NCBI GenBank assembly: GCA_036381595.1
Contig: DASVCN010000039.1
Span: 31,001-95,000, forward strand
Direction of reading: 5' to 3'
DNA length: 64,000 bases
Origin: Trueperaceae bacterium
GTDB lineage: Bacteria > Deinococcota > Deinococci > Deinococcales > Trueperaceae
This document shows positions 52,324-61,927 of the stretch, one piece after another. The translations under genes and the position numbers were made by a program. The notes under the pieces are model-generated. The model was not told the origin of the DNA and searched no databases. It saw nothing but the letters and a program-made list of their open reading frames with translations. Within the stretch, counting starts at the first letter, position 1. Every line of letters begins with the position of its first letter.

Positions 52324-53453
52324 GCTGCCGCCAGCGCCGCCCGCAGATCGGCGACGATGTCCTCGGGATGCTCGAGCCCCACGGAGAGCCGCAGAAGGTC
52401 GCGGGGCGTGCGGCTCTCCGGTCCCTCCACTGACGCCCGGTGCTCGATCAGGCTCTCTACCCCCCCGAGCGACGTAGCCCTGGTGATGAGTCGGACGGAA
52501 GCGGCTACCGCCATGGCGACCTCCTCTCCCCCTTCTACCTGGAACGAGAGCATCGCGCCGCTGCCACGCATCTGCCTCCTCGCCGTTTCGTATCCCGGAT
52601 GGCCCGGCAGACCCGGATAGTGCACTCTCGTCACCCTTTCGTGCTCGGCGAGGAAGGCCGCGACCGCTCCCGCGTTCTGCTCATGCCCCCGTAGCCGGTA
52701 CGGGAGGGTCTTCATCCCTCGCAGCGTGAGCCAGCAATCGAACGGAGACGGCACCGCGCCCTCGCTCTGCTGGAGCGACCTGATAGCGTCCAACTCTTCG
52801 CCCGGCTCGCGGAGGACCAGCGCCCCGCCGAGGACGTCGGAGTGTCCGGCGATGTACTTGGTCGTGGCCAGCAGGAGCAGGTCCGCACCGAGTTCGAACG
52901 CTCGCAGCGAACGTGCCGGCATCCAGGTGGAGTCGCAAACGACCTTGGCGCCGGCCGCATGAGCGAGCCCGGAGACGGCCTCGACGTCGGTGATCTTCAG
53001 CATCGGGTTCGAGGGAGTTTCGATCCACACCGCACCCGCTCCCTCCGCAAGGGCCGCCTCGACGGCCGCTAGGCTCGTCATGTCCACCTGGACCGGTTGG
53101 ATGCCCCAGGGCGACAGGTGCTGCAGCAGCAGCTTCCTGATGCCGTGGTACATATCGTCCGGCACCAGCAGCCGATCGCCCGGCTTCAAGAGCGCCCTCA
53201 ACGCTACCGATGCGGCCGCGGAGCCGGATGCGAAAGTTACCGCGGCGGCGCCTCCTTCGACGGCCGCCAGGGTCCGCTCGAGCGCCTCACGGTTCGGATT
53301 CCCGGAGCGAGTGTAGACGTAGCCGTGGGGGTAGCTGCCGTCCGCGGACCGTTCGAAGGTCGTGGCGAGGTGGATCGGCGCAATCACGGCGCCGGTAGCC
53401 GGGTCCGGTCCTCCGCCTGCGTGGATGGCCAGCGTCTCAAGGTGCTCGCTCAA
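52320..53453 (-). CDS. cystathionine gamma-synthase/lyase family PLP enzyme
   Basis: This 377-aa Cys/Met-metabolism enzyme has [33 protein letters not shown], the PLP Lys in [14 protein letters not shown] and [14 protein letters not shown]. It would act on cystathionine, O-succinyl- or O-acetylhomoserine; gamma-synthase and gamma-lyase cannot be told apart here. The start is TTG with GAGGAG upstream. It lies between hisF and hisIE, an unusual place for a sulfur amino-acid gene. Confidence 0.85.
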   Translation of the reverse strand: MSEHLETLAIHAGGGPDPATGAVIAPIHLATTFERSADGSYPHGYVYTRSGNPNREALERTLAAVEGGAAAVTFASGSAAASVALRALLKPGDRLLVPDDMYHGIRKLLLQHLSPWGIQPVQVDMTSLAAVEAALAEGAGAVWIETPSNPMLKITDVEAVSGLAHAAGAKVVCDSTWMPARSLRAFELGADLLLLATTKYIAGHSDVLGGALVLREPGEELDAIRSLQQSEGAVPSPFDCWLTLRGMKTLPYRLRGHEQNAGAVAAFLAEHERVTRVHYPGLPGHPGYETARRQMRGSGAMLSFQVEGGEEVAMAVAASVRLITRATSLGGVESLIEHRASVEGPESRTPRDLLRLSVGLEHPEDIVADLRAALAAA

Positions 53454-53478
53454 CGGCTCACTCCTCGGCCTGCCCGCT

Positions 53479-54252
53479 TCACGTGGGCCTCACCCTTACC
53501 CCCCCGGCGGCGAGCAACTCCTTGACCTGACCCACCGTCGTCTCCCCTCTGTGGAAGATGCCGGCGGCCAGGGCGGCGTCGACTCCGCCGGAGACGAGAA
53601 CCTCCAGCATGTGCCGGGCGTTCCCCGCTCCACCCGACGCGACGACGGGCACGTCGACCGCCCGAGACACCTCCCTCATCAAGGCGAGATCGTAACCGCT
53701 CTTCATGCCGTCGGCGTCGATGCTGTTGACCACGATCTCGCCGGCGCCCATCGCTTGTCCACGCTCAGCCCAGGCGACCGGATCGAGCCCCGTGGCCTTG
53801 CGTCCACCGGCGCTCATCACCTCCCAGGCGTCGGCCTTGCGCTTGACGTCCATCGACAGCACCACCGCCTGCGAACCGTACTGCTCGGCGGCCTGGCGGA
53901 TGAGCTCGGGGCTGGCTACCGCTCCGGAATTGAGCGACACCTTGTCGGCCCCGGCCAGGAAGAGTGCCCGGAAGTCGTTCAGGTCCCCTACGCCGCCGCC
54001 AACTGTGAGCGGCATGAAGCACCTCTCCGCCACCCTGGTGACGACATCGAGTATCGCCCTGCGTCCTTCCGATGTCGCCGTGATGTCGTAGAGAACGAGT
54101 TCGTCGGCACCCTGCTCGTCGTAACGCACCGCCAGAGTGACCGGATCGCCCACGTCTTCCAACTCCCCCAGTTCGGCCCGGCCGAACTGCTGGCCTCTGG
54201 TCGTGCGCCCCTTGTGGACGTCGAGGCAGGGGATGACCCGTTTCGCCAACAC
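53479..54252 (-). CDS. hisF: imidazole glycerol phosphate synthase cyclase subunit
   Basis: This 257-aa TIM barrel makes imidazole glycerol phosphate with HisH. It has RVIPCLDVHKG with the catalytic Asp, LTVGGGVGDLND, DKVSLNSGAV, the second catalytic Asp in VVLSMDVK and SIDADGMKSGYDLAL. The segment after CLDV (RTTRGQQFGRAELGELEDVGDP) differs from the common VVKGVNF pattern. A TATGCT box ends 6 nt before the GTG start (54259-54264), a leaderless arrangement. Confidence 0.9.
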   Translation of the reverse strand: MLAKRVIPCLDVHKGRTTRGQQFGRAELGELEDVGDPVTLAVRYDEQGADELVLYDITATSEGRRAILDVVTRVAERCFMPLTVGGGVGDLNDFRALFLAGADKVSLNSGAVASPELIRQAAEQYGSQAVVLSMDVKRKADAWEVMSAGGRKATGLDPVAWAERGQAMGAGEIVVNSIDADGMKSGYDLALMREVSRAVDVPVVASGGAGNARHMLEVLVSGGVDAALAAGIFHRGETTVGQVKELLAAGGVRVRPT

Positions 54253-54280
54253 CAGAGGAGCATAACCCCCCTACGGCCCC

Positions 54281-55519
54281 TCAACGACTGAGGTGAGAGA
54301 GGAGCTCGACGTGGTGGGTGTGGGGGTAGAAGTCGAACGGTTCGACCAGGTCCAGCCGCCAACCCAGCTGACGGAGGTGCGCCACGTCGCGGGCCCAGGT
54401 GGCCGGGTCGCACGATACGTAGAGCAGACGGCGGGCTGCGGAGCGGCCGATCTCTTCCCGCAGCTGCCGGCTCAGACCCGATCTGGGCGGGTCTACTGCG
54501 ATCAGGTCCGACCCCTTTTCGAATCGCGCCTCTCTCGCGTCGGCCCTCACGAAGCTGACGTTGTCGATCCCCAGGCGCCGGGCATCCTCAGCGCCTCTCT
54601 GCACGCTTCCACGATCGATCTCCACCGCCGCCACGCTCCCGAACCGTGCCGCCAGGTGGAAGGCGATGATGCCGGAACCGGCGAAGAGCTCGGTCGCCTT
54701 GTCCCCTGCGCCCGCTATCTCGGACAGACGCAGGTAGAGCCGGGACGCGGCCGAAGGATTGGGCTGCGCGAAGGAGGAGACGGTGACCGTGACGTCGAAC
54801 CTGCCGTAACGTTGATCGATGCGCCTGGCGCCGGCCAGCCGCGAGCTGCCACCCCTGAAACGGCCACGGGCGTCGAAGCGAGCATGGCTTACCCCGGTCA
54901 CGCCCTCCCTGACGAGTTCGTGAGCGAACTCCAGTAGGGTGCGCTGCGGAGAGGTGGCGACGAGTGCAAGCAGTACCTCGCCTTCGTCGTTGCCGCGCAT
55001 AGCGACCTCCCTCACGCCCTTGGGCAAGCGCCGCGCCGACAACAACTTCCAGACGGTCTGCAGTGCCTCGTTCGCCACGGGGTCGTGGGCCAGTTCGACG
55101 ACGCGGTCGCTGCCGGGGAGTCGGTAGCCGAGCCTGCCGGAAGATACGGCAGGCTGGATCGCGCTCCGGTAACTCCAGATCCGGGGCGAAGGGGTAACCT
55201 CGGAGACGGGGGGCAGCAGCTCTCGGGCCGAGAGCGCGCGTCCGAGGGCGTCCCTGACCACCTCCCGCTTCAGTTCGAGCTGTCGATGGTAGGCGATGTG
55301 GCCATAGTCGAGGCCGGGATGCCGAGGCCGCTCGACCCGGTCGGCACTGGCTTCAATGACCTCCGAGACCTCTGCCCTCAGCACACCGGAGGACTCGTAC
55401 GGCTCGGCCGCAACCAGTTCACCGGGGACGCCGCCCCGAACTAGCACGACGCGACCACCCTGCAATCGGGCGATCGCAAGGCCGCCGTGCACCATCCGCT
55501 CGAGCCTCAACTGCTCCAC
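54281..55519 (-). CDS. RlmD/TrmA-type RNA (uracil-5-)-methyltransferase
   Basis: This 412-aa enzyme methylates uridine C5 in rRNA or tRNA. It has an N-terminal TRAM-like domain (residues 1-60), the SAM site ELFAGSGIIAFHLA, IAVDPPRSGL and the catalytic Cys in LYVSCDPATWARD. The cysteines that bind an iron-sulfur cluster in RlmD are absent after the TRAM domain, so it is a cluster-less form. The rRNA or tRNA target is unknown. Confidence 0.85.
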   Translation of the reverse strand: MEQLRLERMVHGGLAIARLQGGRVVLVRGGVPGELVAAEPYESSGVLRAEVSEVIEASADRVERPRHPGLDYGHIAYHRQLELKREVVRDALGRALSARELLPPVSEVTPSPRIWSYRSAIQPAVSSGRLGYRLPGSDRVVELAHDPVANEALQTVWKLLSARRLPKGVREVAMRGNDEGEVLLALVATSPQRTLLEFAHELVREGVTGVSHARFDARGRFRGGSSRLAGARRIDQRYGRFDVTVTVSSFAQPNPSAASRLYLRLSEIAGAGDKATELFAGSGIIAFHLAARFGSVAAVEIDRGSVQRGAEDARRLGIDNVSFVRADAREARFEKGSDLIAVDPPRSGLSRQLREEIGRSAARRLLYVSCDPATWARDVAHLRQLGWRLDLVEPFDFYPHTHHVELLSHLSR

Positions 55520-55663
55520 AGGTCCACCCGCCAGGCAGTCTACCGGGACGTCGTTGCCTCGCTCCCACCCGCCCCACGGTCTCGCCCATTACGAGACGAC
55601 CTCCCCATCAGTAGGGTGGCCCGCCGAGGCCCCTCCGCCAGCGGAAGAAGTCGGGGCCCCTGC

Positions 55664-55669
55664 TATACT
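55664..55669 (+). promoter_or_regulatory. -10 box, leaderless geometry
   Basis: TATACT ends 6 nt before the ATG at 55676, with no ribosome site between. Confidence 0.45.
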
Positions 55670-55675
55670 CGCGGC

Positions 55676-56395
55676 ATGAAGCGGTCGGTCCAGGAAATCG
55701 TCGAACTGTTGGTCTTCGGACTCATCGCCCTGCTGATCGGGACCGGCCTGCTCTGGCTGGCCGGCTGGATCTTCGACCTGGTGGGAGTACTCTTCAAGTT
55801 CTTCGCGGCGCTCATCTGGAGCCTGCTTCGGTTCATCGTTCCGGTAGCCATCGGAGCGGCGATCATCTACGCTCTCGTGCGGCTGATCCAGCAACAGCGT
55901 GAGAAGAGCGCGGCGAACAGGTCGGCTGCAGCCGCCAAGACCTCGACGACCCAGAGCAGCAGTTCCCCTGCGGCCCCGCGGCCGGTACCTCCGGTGACGG
56001 AGGCGCCCTCAGAGGGGGAGGGTCGGGCGACGGCGAGCGAGATATGGGCTCCGCCTCAGCCTTCGCCACCAGCATCTTCGACCGACACGCTCAGCGAGCC
56101 GCAACCGCCAGAAGATCCCGGTCCGGTGGGCGAAACGTCACCCGATGCGACTCCGCCCGAGCCAGCGCCCGAAGACGATCGGGCTCGGTACGGCACCACC
56201 TCGACCGCGGACGCCTCGCCGTTCGACGATAGGCAGGCCGACGCTTCGGCTTCGCTGGACCCAACGCCAGCCGAGGAAGGGATCACCGGTTCGGTGCCTG
56301 CGGCAGATGACGAGACCGAATTCGGATCCCCGTCCGAGGAGCGGCCGGCGGAGGGCGCAGGAGACGAGCGGGACGAGGACCGGCACCACCACTGA
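55676..56395 (+). CDS. two-TM membrane protein with disordered acidic tail
   Basis: This 239-aa protein has two hydrophobic segments in the first 75 residues (LLVFGLIALLIGTGLLWLAG and WSLLRFIVPVAIGAAIIYAL) and then a Pro/Ser/Glu-rich tail of about 160 residues ending in DRHHH. I recognise no family. It lies 23 bp before the cytochrome gene and may be co-transcribed with it. Confidence 0.6.
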   Translation: MKRSVQEIVELLVFGLIALLIGTGLLWLAGWIFDLVGVLFKFFAALIWSLLRFIVPVAIGAAIIYALVRLIQQQREKSAANRSAAAAKTSTTQSSSSPAAPRPVPPVTEAPSEGEGRATASEIWAPPQPSPPASSTDTLSEPQPPEDPGPVGETSPDATPPEPAPEDDRARYGTTSTADASPFDDRQADASASLDPTPAEEGITGSVPAADDETEFGSPSEERPAEGAGDERDEDRHHH

Positions 56396-56418
56396 TCCGA
56401 AGGACGAGGACAACCGGA

Positions 56419-56985
56419 GTGGGTAAGGCGATCCTCCTGCTCCTCTGCCTGGTACTACTGAGCGTCGTCGCCGTCGAGAGCGTGGCTGCTCAGAACGGCC
56501 TGGGGCCCGGCGAGCGGGTCGACGGCCGGAGTGGACCGGCCCCCGACTCCGGCGGGAGCGGAACCGCGGCCTCCCAGCGAGACAGCGAGCCCTCTGAAAC
56601 CATCCTGGCTCGCGCCGAGGCAGAGGCCCCCGTGGGAGCGGCACTCTTCGCCGCTAACTGTTCCGTCTGCCATGGCGCCACCGGCCTCGGGCTCGAGGAG
56701 GCGAAGTTGGCGTTCCCGCCCGATCACCGGGACTGCAGCCGCTGTCACAAGCGGGGCAACGCCCCGACCATGAGTCTGCGACAGATCGAGATGCGCCAAC
56801 ACGACCTGTTCGACGTGGGGGAACCACCGCCCCTGAGGGGTGTCGGCTCACTGGCGGCACACGCCCCGCCCGAGGCGGTGCGGACCTACATCTCTGCGGC
56901 GATGCCGCGCTACCGGCCAGGCGCCCTCAGTCAAGAAGAGTATGCGGCCGTCACCGCGTTCCTACTGGCGTTGAACGGCCGCTGA
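56419..56985 (+). CDS. exported c-type cytochrome with two CxxCH motifs
   Basis: This 188-aa protein has a signal peptide (LLLLCLVLLSVVAVESVAAQ), a Ser/Gly-rich linker and a cytochrome c domain. CSVCHG near residue 80 is the heme site and Met in AAMPRYRPG the likely distal ligand. A second CxxCH, CSRCHK, follows about 26 residues later inside the same domain, so it may bind a second heme or a metal. It probably carries electrons outside the membrane. GTG 56419 is the start. Confidence 0.75.
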   Translation: MGKAILLLLCLVLLSVVAVESVAAQNGLGPGERVDGRSGPAPDSGGSGTAASQRDSEPSETILARAEAEAPVGAALFAANCSVCHGATGLGLEEAKLAFPPDHRDCSRCHKRGNAPTMSLRQIEMRQHDLFDVGEPPPLRGVGSLAAHAPPEAVRTYISAAMPRYRPGALSQEEYAAVTAFLLALNGR

Positions 56986-57032
56986 AAGCGAGACGATGCC
57001 GCTGGACCGGCAGGACCTGCTGGACCTGGACC

Positions 57033-58073
57033 TCAGGAACTCCTCGGGTCGAGCACGTCTCGGAAGGCGTCTCCCAACAGGTTCCAGCCGAGGACGAAGA
57101 GCACGATGATAAGGCCCGGCCAGAACGAGACGAACCAGAAGCGCAACGGTTCACCGGGCGGACCCAGGATCCACTCCCTGGCGAACGAGATCATCTGACC
57201 CCAGTCCGCGTAACCCGGGTCGGTACCGAGGCCCAGGAACGAAAGGGTGGCCGCCAACAGCACGATCGAACCGAGGTCGAGCGAGGCGATGACCAGCAGA
57301 GGACCGATCGAGTTGGGCAGGATGTGCTTCCGGACTACCCCGAAGCCTCGCCGTCCGAGCGCCTGAGCGCCCTGAACGTAATCCTGCTCTTTCACCCGGA
57401 GGATGTCCCCGCGCAACACGCGGGCGTAGTTAGGCCAGGAAACGATGGCGATCGCGATCATGATGTTGGTGATGCTCTTGCCCAACACCATGACGATCAC
57501 CATCGCCAGGACGAGCGCTGGCACAGCCATGATCACGTCGGTGAAGCGCATCAGCAGGTTGTCCACCCAACCGCCGAAGTAGGCCGAGATACTACCCACG
57601 ATCAGGCCCACGACGAGGGAGATGCCCACGACCAGCAGCCCGATGCGGAACGCCGTGCGGGTGCCCCAGATGAGGCCGTAGAAGATGTCGTAACCGCCAC
57701 TGGTCGTGCCGAGGAGCGTCTCGCTCTCGGCACCGGTCCTGGGCACCGGCGAGAAGCCGACGCGCGGGGTGTCGTAGCAGCTCTCCGGCGAGGCGAACAG
57801 TACCCGCCAGAAGGCAGGTTCCGTCGGATCGCGGTAATCGTACTGAGTCGCTCTCGAGAGCCCGAGATCGCGCAGGCAGTTCCGGCCCAGGTCGGTGACG
57901 AGTGGACCGAATATCGCGAGCAGGACGAACGCCAGGACGATGAACAAGCCGGTCAGGGCGAGCGGATTGCGACGGAACCGCTTCATCGTCTTCGACTGCC
58001 ACCAGCCGCGGAGGCCACGCTCCTGTTCGGCCGCCGCTACCGGGATCTGCCGGTCGGTGTAGGTGTCGGCCAT
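57033..58073 (-). CDS. peptide ABC transporter permease, DppC-like
   Basis: This 346-aa inner-membrane protein is the second permease of a di/oligopeptide importer. It has an N-terminal cytosolic stretch, a first membrane segment (LALTGLFIVLAFVLLAIFGP), a large loop with several cysteines, and the binding-protein-dependent transport domain with the EAA loop GAQALGRRGFGVVRKHILPN. ATG 58073 overlaps the stop of dppB. No ATPase genes follow in the window. Confidence 0.88.
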   Translation of the reverse strand: MADTYTDRQIPVAAAEQERGLRGWWQSKTMKRFRRNPLALTGLFIVLAFVLLAIFGPLVTDLGRNCLRDLGLSRATQYDYRDPTEPAFWRVLFASPESCYDTPRVGFSPVPRTGAESETLLGTTSGGYDIFYGLIWGTRTAFRIGLLVVGISLVVGLIVGSISAYFGGWVDNLLMRFTDVIMAVPALVLAMVIVMVLGKSITNIMIAIAIVSWPNYARVLRGDILRVKEQDYVQGAQALGRRGFGVVRKHILPNSIGPLLVIASLDLGSIVLLAATLSFLGLGTDPGYADWGQMISFAREWILGPPGEPLRFWFVSFWPGLIIVLFVLGWNLLGDAFRDVLDPRSS

Positions 58074-59101
58074 CAGTCGTACCTTATCCGCGGATCGACG
58101 ATGCCGTAGAGCAGGTCGACGAGGAGGTTCGCCAGCACCACGGCTACCGCCGTGAAGACCGCGAATCCGAGAACGGCAGCATAGTCGAGGTTGACGGCTG
58201 CTTGCGCCGCCCACTGCCCCAAGCCCGGATAGTTGAAGATGGTCTCGGTGACGACCACCCCGTTGATCAGGCCGATGAGGACGAAGCCCGAGAGAGTGAT
58301 CACCGGGATCAGGGCGTTGCGGCGCGCGTGCTTGTTGTTGACCACGCGCTCCTCGAGGCCCTTCGCCCGCGCCGTTCTCACGTAGTCCTGGGAGAGTACC
58401 TCGAGCAGAGAGGAACGCATCACCCGCATGATCTGCGCGCTGGATACGGTCGCAAGGGTTATCACCGGCAACACCAGATGCATGAAGGCGTCCCAGAAGA
58501 CATCGAGTCTGCCGTTGAGCAGCGCGTCTATTGTCATCATCCCGGTGTAGCGGTCGAAGCCTCCACCGCCCGCCAACTCGACGACGTACCGTGTCGACAC
58601 CCGACCTGGCTCGAACCAGCCCAGACCGCCGTAGAAGATGACCAGAAGCCAGATGCCGAGCACGAAGGTGGGCAGCGACCAGCCGACGATGGAAATCACC
58701 CTCGTCAGCTGATCTACGAACCTGTCGCGGTTGAGGGCCGCCGCTGTTCCCAGCCAGATGCCCACCCCGATGATGGGCATTATCGCGAAGAGGGCCAGCT
58801 CGAGAGTGGGCGGGAACCGCGTCTGGATGGTCTCGAGGACCGGTTGGGAAGTGGTGCGGGAGTAGCCGAGGTTGCCCTGCAGCAGTTCACTGAGCCAGCG
58901 CCCGTACTGCATGTACCAGGGGTCGGTGAGACCGTACTGCTCGATGATGGCAGGTATGTTCCTGGCCTGCTGCTCGTTCTGGACGAAAGCCGCGGCACGC
59001 TGATAGGGCGTGAGGAGCTGCATCAGCAGGACGATGAACAGTGTGACTCCCAGGAACACGACGGGGAGGAAGAGGAGGCGGCGGATGACGAAGATCAGCA
59101 A
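58073..59101 (-). CDS. peptide ABC transporter permease, DppB-like
   Basis: This 342-aa first permease begins with the typical FVIRRLLFLPVVFLGVTLFIVLLMQL signal-anchor and has the conserved PWYMQYGRWLSELLQGNLGYS segment and the EAA loop RTARAKGLEERVVNNKHARRN. It follows the binding protein after 192 bp that contain a terminator-like hairpin. Confidence 0.9.
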   Translation of the reverse strand: MLIFVIRRLLFLPVVFLGVTLFIVLLMQLLTPYQRAAAFVQNEQQARNIPAIIEQYGLTDPWYMQYGRWLSELLQGNLGYSRTTSQPVLETIQTRFPPTLELALFAIMPIIGVGIWLGTAAALNRDRFVDQLTRVISIVGWSLPTFVLGIWLLVIFYGGLGWFEPGRVSTRYVVELAGGGGFDRYTGMMTIDALLNGRLDVFWDAFMHLVLPVITLATVSSAQIMRVMRSSLLEVLSQDYVRTARAKGLEERVVNNKHARRNALIPVITLSGFVLIGLINGVVVTETIFNYPGLGQWAAQAAVNLDYAAVLGFAVFTAVAVVLANLLVDLLYGIVDPRIRYD

Positions 59102-59240
59102 GGCAGCAGCTCCAGTCCGGCCGGCCCGTTCGACCGCCGGCGGTGCCGCGAAACCGAGCGGTCCTCATCGAGCCGCGCGTCTTCTGCAACAGTTCTCATT
59201 CTTGCAAGGATACCCTGCCTCGCCCGCAGGACGAAAGGAA

Positions 59241-59268
59241 GGCGGGCAGGGGATGATCCCTGCCCGCC
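59241..59268 (-). terminator. strong hairpin between binding-protein and permease genes
   Basis: GGCGGGCAGGG and CCCTGCCCGCC form an 11-bp stem with a 6-nt loop, followed on the minus strand by TTCCTTTCG. It lies 25 nt after the binding-protein stop and probably lets only part of the transcripts reach the permeases. Confidence 0.7.
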
Positions 59269-59293
59269 GGTTGCTTCCGGATCTGGAGGAGAG

Positions 59294-61036
59294 TTACTCC
59301 TTGGAGATGTCCTTCCACTTGAACTCGGCCGAGAGCATCGGGTTGAAGTAGACGCCCTGCACCGCGTCGGTAGTGAGGATGAAGGGGCTCTGCGCCGGGA
59401 TGGTGATCAGCGGCGCCGTCTCGTAATGCTCGACGCCCACCTGACGGTAGAGGAACGCCCGTTCGGCCGGATCGACGATCGCTTCGGCCTGATCGATCAG
59501 CTCCTGCATCGAGGGAACGTTGATCGAGGTGCGATCCGAGTAGTAGCCGTCGTTGTCGTAGAAGGTGTTGATGAAGTTGCGGGGGTCGGCGTAGTCGGCG
59601 CACCAGCCCAGCACGAACATCGGAGCCTTCTGTTCGGCAGTGCGGGTGAGGAAGTCGGCCCACGGCAGACTGCGTACGTTCATCCTGAAGTTCGGGTTGA
59701 TGAACGAGAGGTTGTCGGCGATGATCTGCAGGACGGTCTGGCGGAGGGTGTTCCCCGCGTTGTAGAGCGCGGTGAACTCGAAGCCCTGCTCCCACAGCTG
59801 CCCGTCGAACGCCTTGCGGAAGTAACCCTCGGCGGCCTCCAGGTCGAGCGTGCGGATCGGGATGTCCTCGTTGTAGCCGAGGAAGGAGGGCGGCAGACCC
59901 ATGGTCAGCGCGACGCCCTCACCGTCGTAGATCTGCTCGATGTACCCCTGCTGGTCGAACAGGTGGGAGAAGGCCAGACGCACGTTGGCGTCGGCGAAGA
60001 AGTCCGACGGGATGCCGCTGCCGTCGAGCTCCCCGGAGCCTACGTCCTCGTTGTTCTCAGTGTTGATGTCGAAGTTGAAGAAGCCGGCGGTCACGCACGC
60101 AGGCGCCCAGGAGGGGTCCTCATGGACGACGACGCCGGGAGCGCCGCGAAGCTGGACCAGCGCGGCCCGCTCGTTGAGGGTGATGCGGTCGGCGTCACCC
60201 TGCTGGAGCGCGAGGATCCTGGTGGACTGCTCGTCGACGTACTCGACGACTACGTTCTTGATGTCGGGAGCGCCACCCCAGTAGTTCTCGAACGCCTGGA
60301 CGACGACGGACTCACCCTGGTTCCAGGCCTGGAGCTGATAAGCGCCGGTGCCGCTCATGTTGGTGTGGAGGAACTCCTGGGTGAGATCGCGGCCGATCCA
60401 CTCGGTCCAGGTCGCCTCGGTACCATCCCACGATCCGCCTTCGATGGCGAACTGACTGTCGACGACGCTGAAGGCCGTGTAGGTGATGATCGCGATGAGG
60501 GCGGGGTCGGGATGTGTGAGGTTCAGCTCGAAGACCAGCCCGTCGTCACCCTCGGGGCACTCGGCGGCCTGGTCGATCTCTTCCCACGACACCTCGGCCT
60601 GGTAGGCAGCCGGGTCTTCGCCCGTCATCTGCGTGCCGACCAGCTGGTCGCCCATCAGGTACATGACCGCACCTTCCGAGTTCGCGGTCACGAGTCCGTA
60701 CTCGAACGAGTACTCGACGTCGCGGCAGGTCAGGGTGTTGCCACTGTGGAACTGCACCCCATCCCGAAGCTGGAAGGTGTACGTGGTGCCGTCCTCCGAA
60801 ACCGTGTGGCTGGTGGCCAGCGCCGGCACGAACTCGTCGATCGCAGCTCCATCGTAGGTGTAGAGCGTCTCGTAGACGTTCTCGATGATGGTGCCGGAGC
60901 CGGTGTCGTAAGCACGGATCGGGTCGAGCGAAACCGGCTCGCCGTACGTCTGATAAACGAACGTGTCGGCGGGCGACTGCGCCAGGACGAGGCCCGTCAG
61001 GCAGAGCGCGAACAGTGCTGCTATCGCTTTTTTCAT
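59294..61036 (-). CDS. peptide ABC transporter substrate-binding protein, OppA/DppA-like
   Basis: This 580-aa extracytoplasmic protein captures peptides for the two permeases. It has a signal peptide (MKKAIAALFALCLTGLVLAQ), SLDPIRAYDTGSGTIIENVYETL, typical of SBP family 5, and Trp/Tyr-rich C-terminal lobes. There is no lipobox Cys at the cleavage site, so it is probably secreted or held by other means. The substrate may also be other than peptides. Confidence 0.9.
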   Translation of the reverse strand: MKKAIAALFALCLTGLVLAQSPADTFVYQTYGEPVSLDPIRAYDTGSGTIIENVYETLYTYDGAAIDEFVPALATSHTVSEDGTTYTFQLRDGVQFHSGNTLTCRDVEYSFEYGLVTANSEGAVMYLMGDQLVGTQMTGEDPAAYQAEVSWEEIDQAAECPEGDDGLVFELNLTHPDPALIAIITYTAFSVVDSQFAIEGGSWDGTEATWTEWIGRDLTQEFLHTNMSGTGAYQLQAWNQGESVVVQAFENYWGGAPDIKNVVVEYVDEQSTRILALQQGDADRITLNERAALVQLRGAPGVVVHEDPSWAPACVTAGFFNFDINTENNEDVGSGELDGSGIPSDFFADANVRLAFSHLFDQQGYIEQIYDGEGVALTMGLPPSFLGYNEDIPIRTLDLEAAEGYFRKAFDGQLWEQGFEFTALYNAGNTLRQTVLQIIADNLSFINPNFRMNVRSLPWADFLTRTAEQKAPMFVLGWCADYADPRNFINTFYDNDGYYSDRTSINVPSMQELIDQAEAIVDPAERAFLYRQVGVEHYETAPLITIPAQSPFILTTDAVQGVYFNPMLSAEFKWKDISKE

Positions 61037-61140
61037 TGTCCTCCAAAGTCAGCGGTGACAAAGTCGAGGAAGTTGCTACTTCGAGACTGGATACATGAGA
61101 TCTTCCGCGAAAGAGTTCCTTCCGAGCCTCCTTTCCTGAT

Positions 61141-61157
61141 GGGGAAGGCCATTCCCC
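61141..61157. promoter_or_regulatory. hairpin in the oppA leader region
   Basis: GGGGAA and TTCCCC form a 6-bp stem with a 5-nt loop, 104 nt before the binding-protein start. A TAAACT box lies further upstream on the minus strand, but no -35 matches. The rest of the gap is without visible genes. Confidence 0.25.
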
Positions 61158-61282
61158 CTAAGGTGCAGTTGCCGTAGTTTAACAGACAGCGTCCAGGACA
61201 CGCGCCGGACCCGGAATCGATTAAGGACCACGGCGGCGAGGCGCTGCGAGCCGGACGCGGGGAGCCCGATGAGCGACTGCGG

Positions 61283-61288
61283 TACCAT
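61283..61288 (+). promoter_or_regulatory. -10 box, leaderless geometry
   Basis: TACCAT ends 7 nt before ATG 61296 with no ribosome site in between. Confidence 0.4.
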
Positions 61289-61295
61289 TGGAACG

Positions 61296-61925
61296 ATGCC
61301 GATGAGAACCCAGAGAACCCGTCGCCAGCGCCGCACCTGGCCGCTGGCGTGGCTGACGTTACCCCTCCTGGCCATGCTGGCCGGCTGCATGTCGCGGCCC
61401 GACTCGCTCGCGCCCATGATCGCCATCACCGAACCGAAGAGCGGGGCCACCAGCTCTACCGAGGTACTGAGGATCTACGGTTACGCCCTCGACGACGAGG
61501 GCATCGCTGCCATAAGGGTCAACGGCACCGACCTCATGCAGTTCGAGGAGAACGCCGGCGCCAGGGGCAAGTCGCTCATCCAGTTCGCGTTCCAGGGCAG
61601 GCCAGAGCGCGAAGGCGAGGCCGAGTTCCTCATCGAGGTGGAGGACACCTCCGGCCGAGTCACCGTGCTCCCTTACGTGCTCACCGTCGACACCACCCCG
61701 CCATCGCTGGAACTCGAAGCGGAAGCGTTGGGCGGCGGCCGCTACCGGGTACGCGGGGTGGCGCGCGACAATACCGAGGTGAGCTCGATCCGCCTGGGCG
61801 GGCAACCTCTCCAGTTCGCGCCGGCGCCCGAGTACAGCTTCGAGTTCTCCAACGTCGCACTCGCGGAGCCCACCATCGTGGTTGTCGACAGCGCAGGGAA
61901 CCGCATCGAGCGGAGCGTCGAATAA
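61296..61925 (+). CDS. lipoprotein with Ig-like domains
   Basis: This 209-aa protein has a basic N-terminus, a hydrophobic segment and the lipobox LAGC. After that come two beta-rich segments, APMIAITEPKSGATSSTEVL and PPSLELEAEALGGGRYRVRG, which look like bacterial Ig-like folds of surface proteins. No specific function. It lies 2 bp before the aminotransferase gene. Confidence 0.65.
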   Translation: MPMRTQRTRRQRRTWPLAWLTLPLLAMLAGCMSRPDSLAPMIAITEPKSGATSSTEVLRIYGYALDDEGIAAIRVNGTDLMQFEENAGARGKSLIQFAFQGRPEREGEAEFLIEVEDTSGRVTVLPYVLTVDTTPPSLELEAEALGGGRYRVRGVARDNTEVSSIRLGGQPLQFAPAPEYSFEFSNVALAEPTIVVVDSAGNRIERSVE

Positions 61926-61927
61926 CG

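Noticed and set aside
58202..61177. 991-codon plus-strand frame opposite the peptide transporter genes
   Set aside because: It is the antisense of dppB and oppA, with no motifs; the minus-strand genes have full family signatures.
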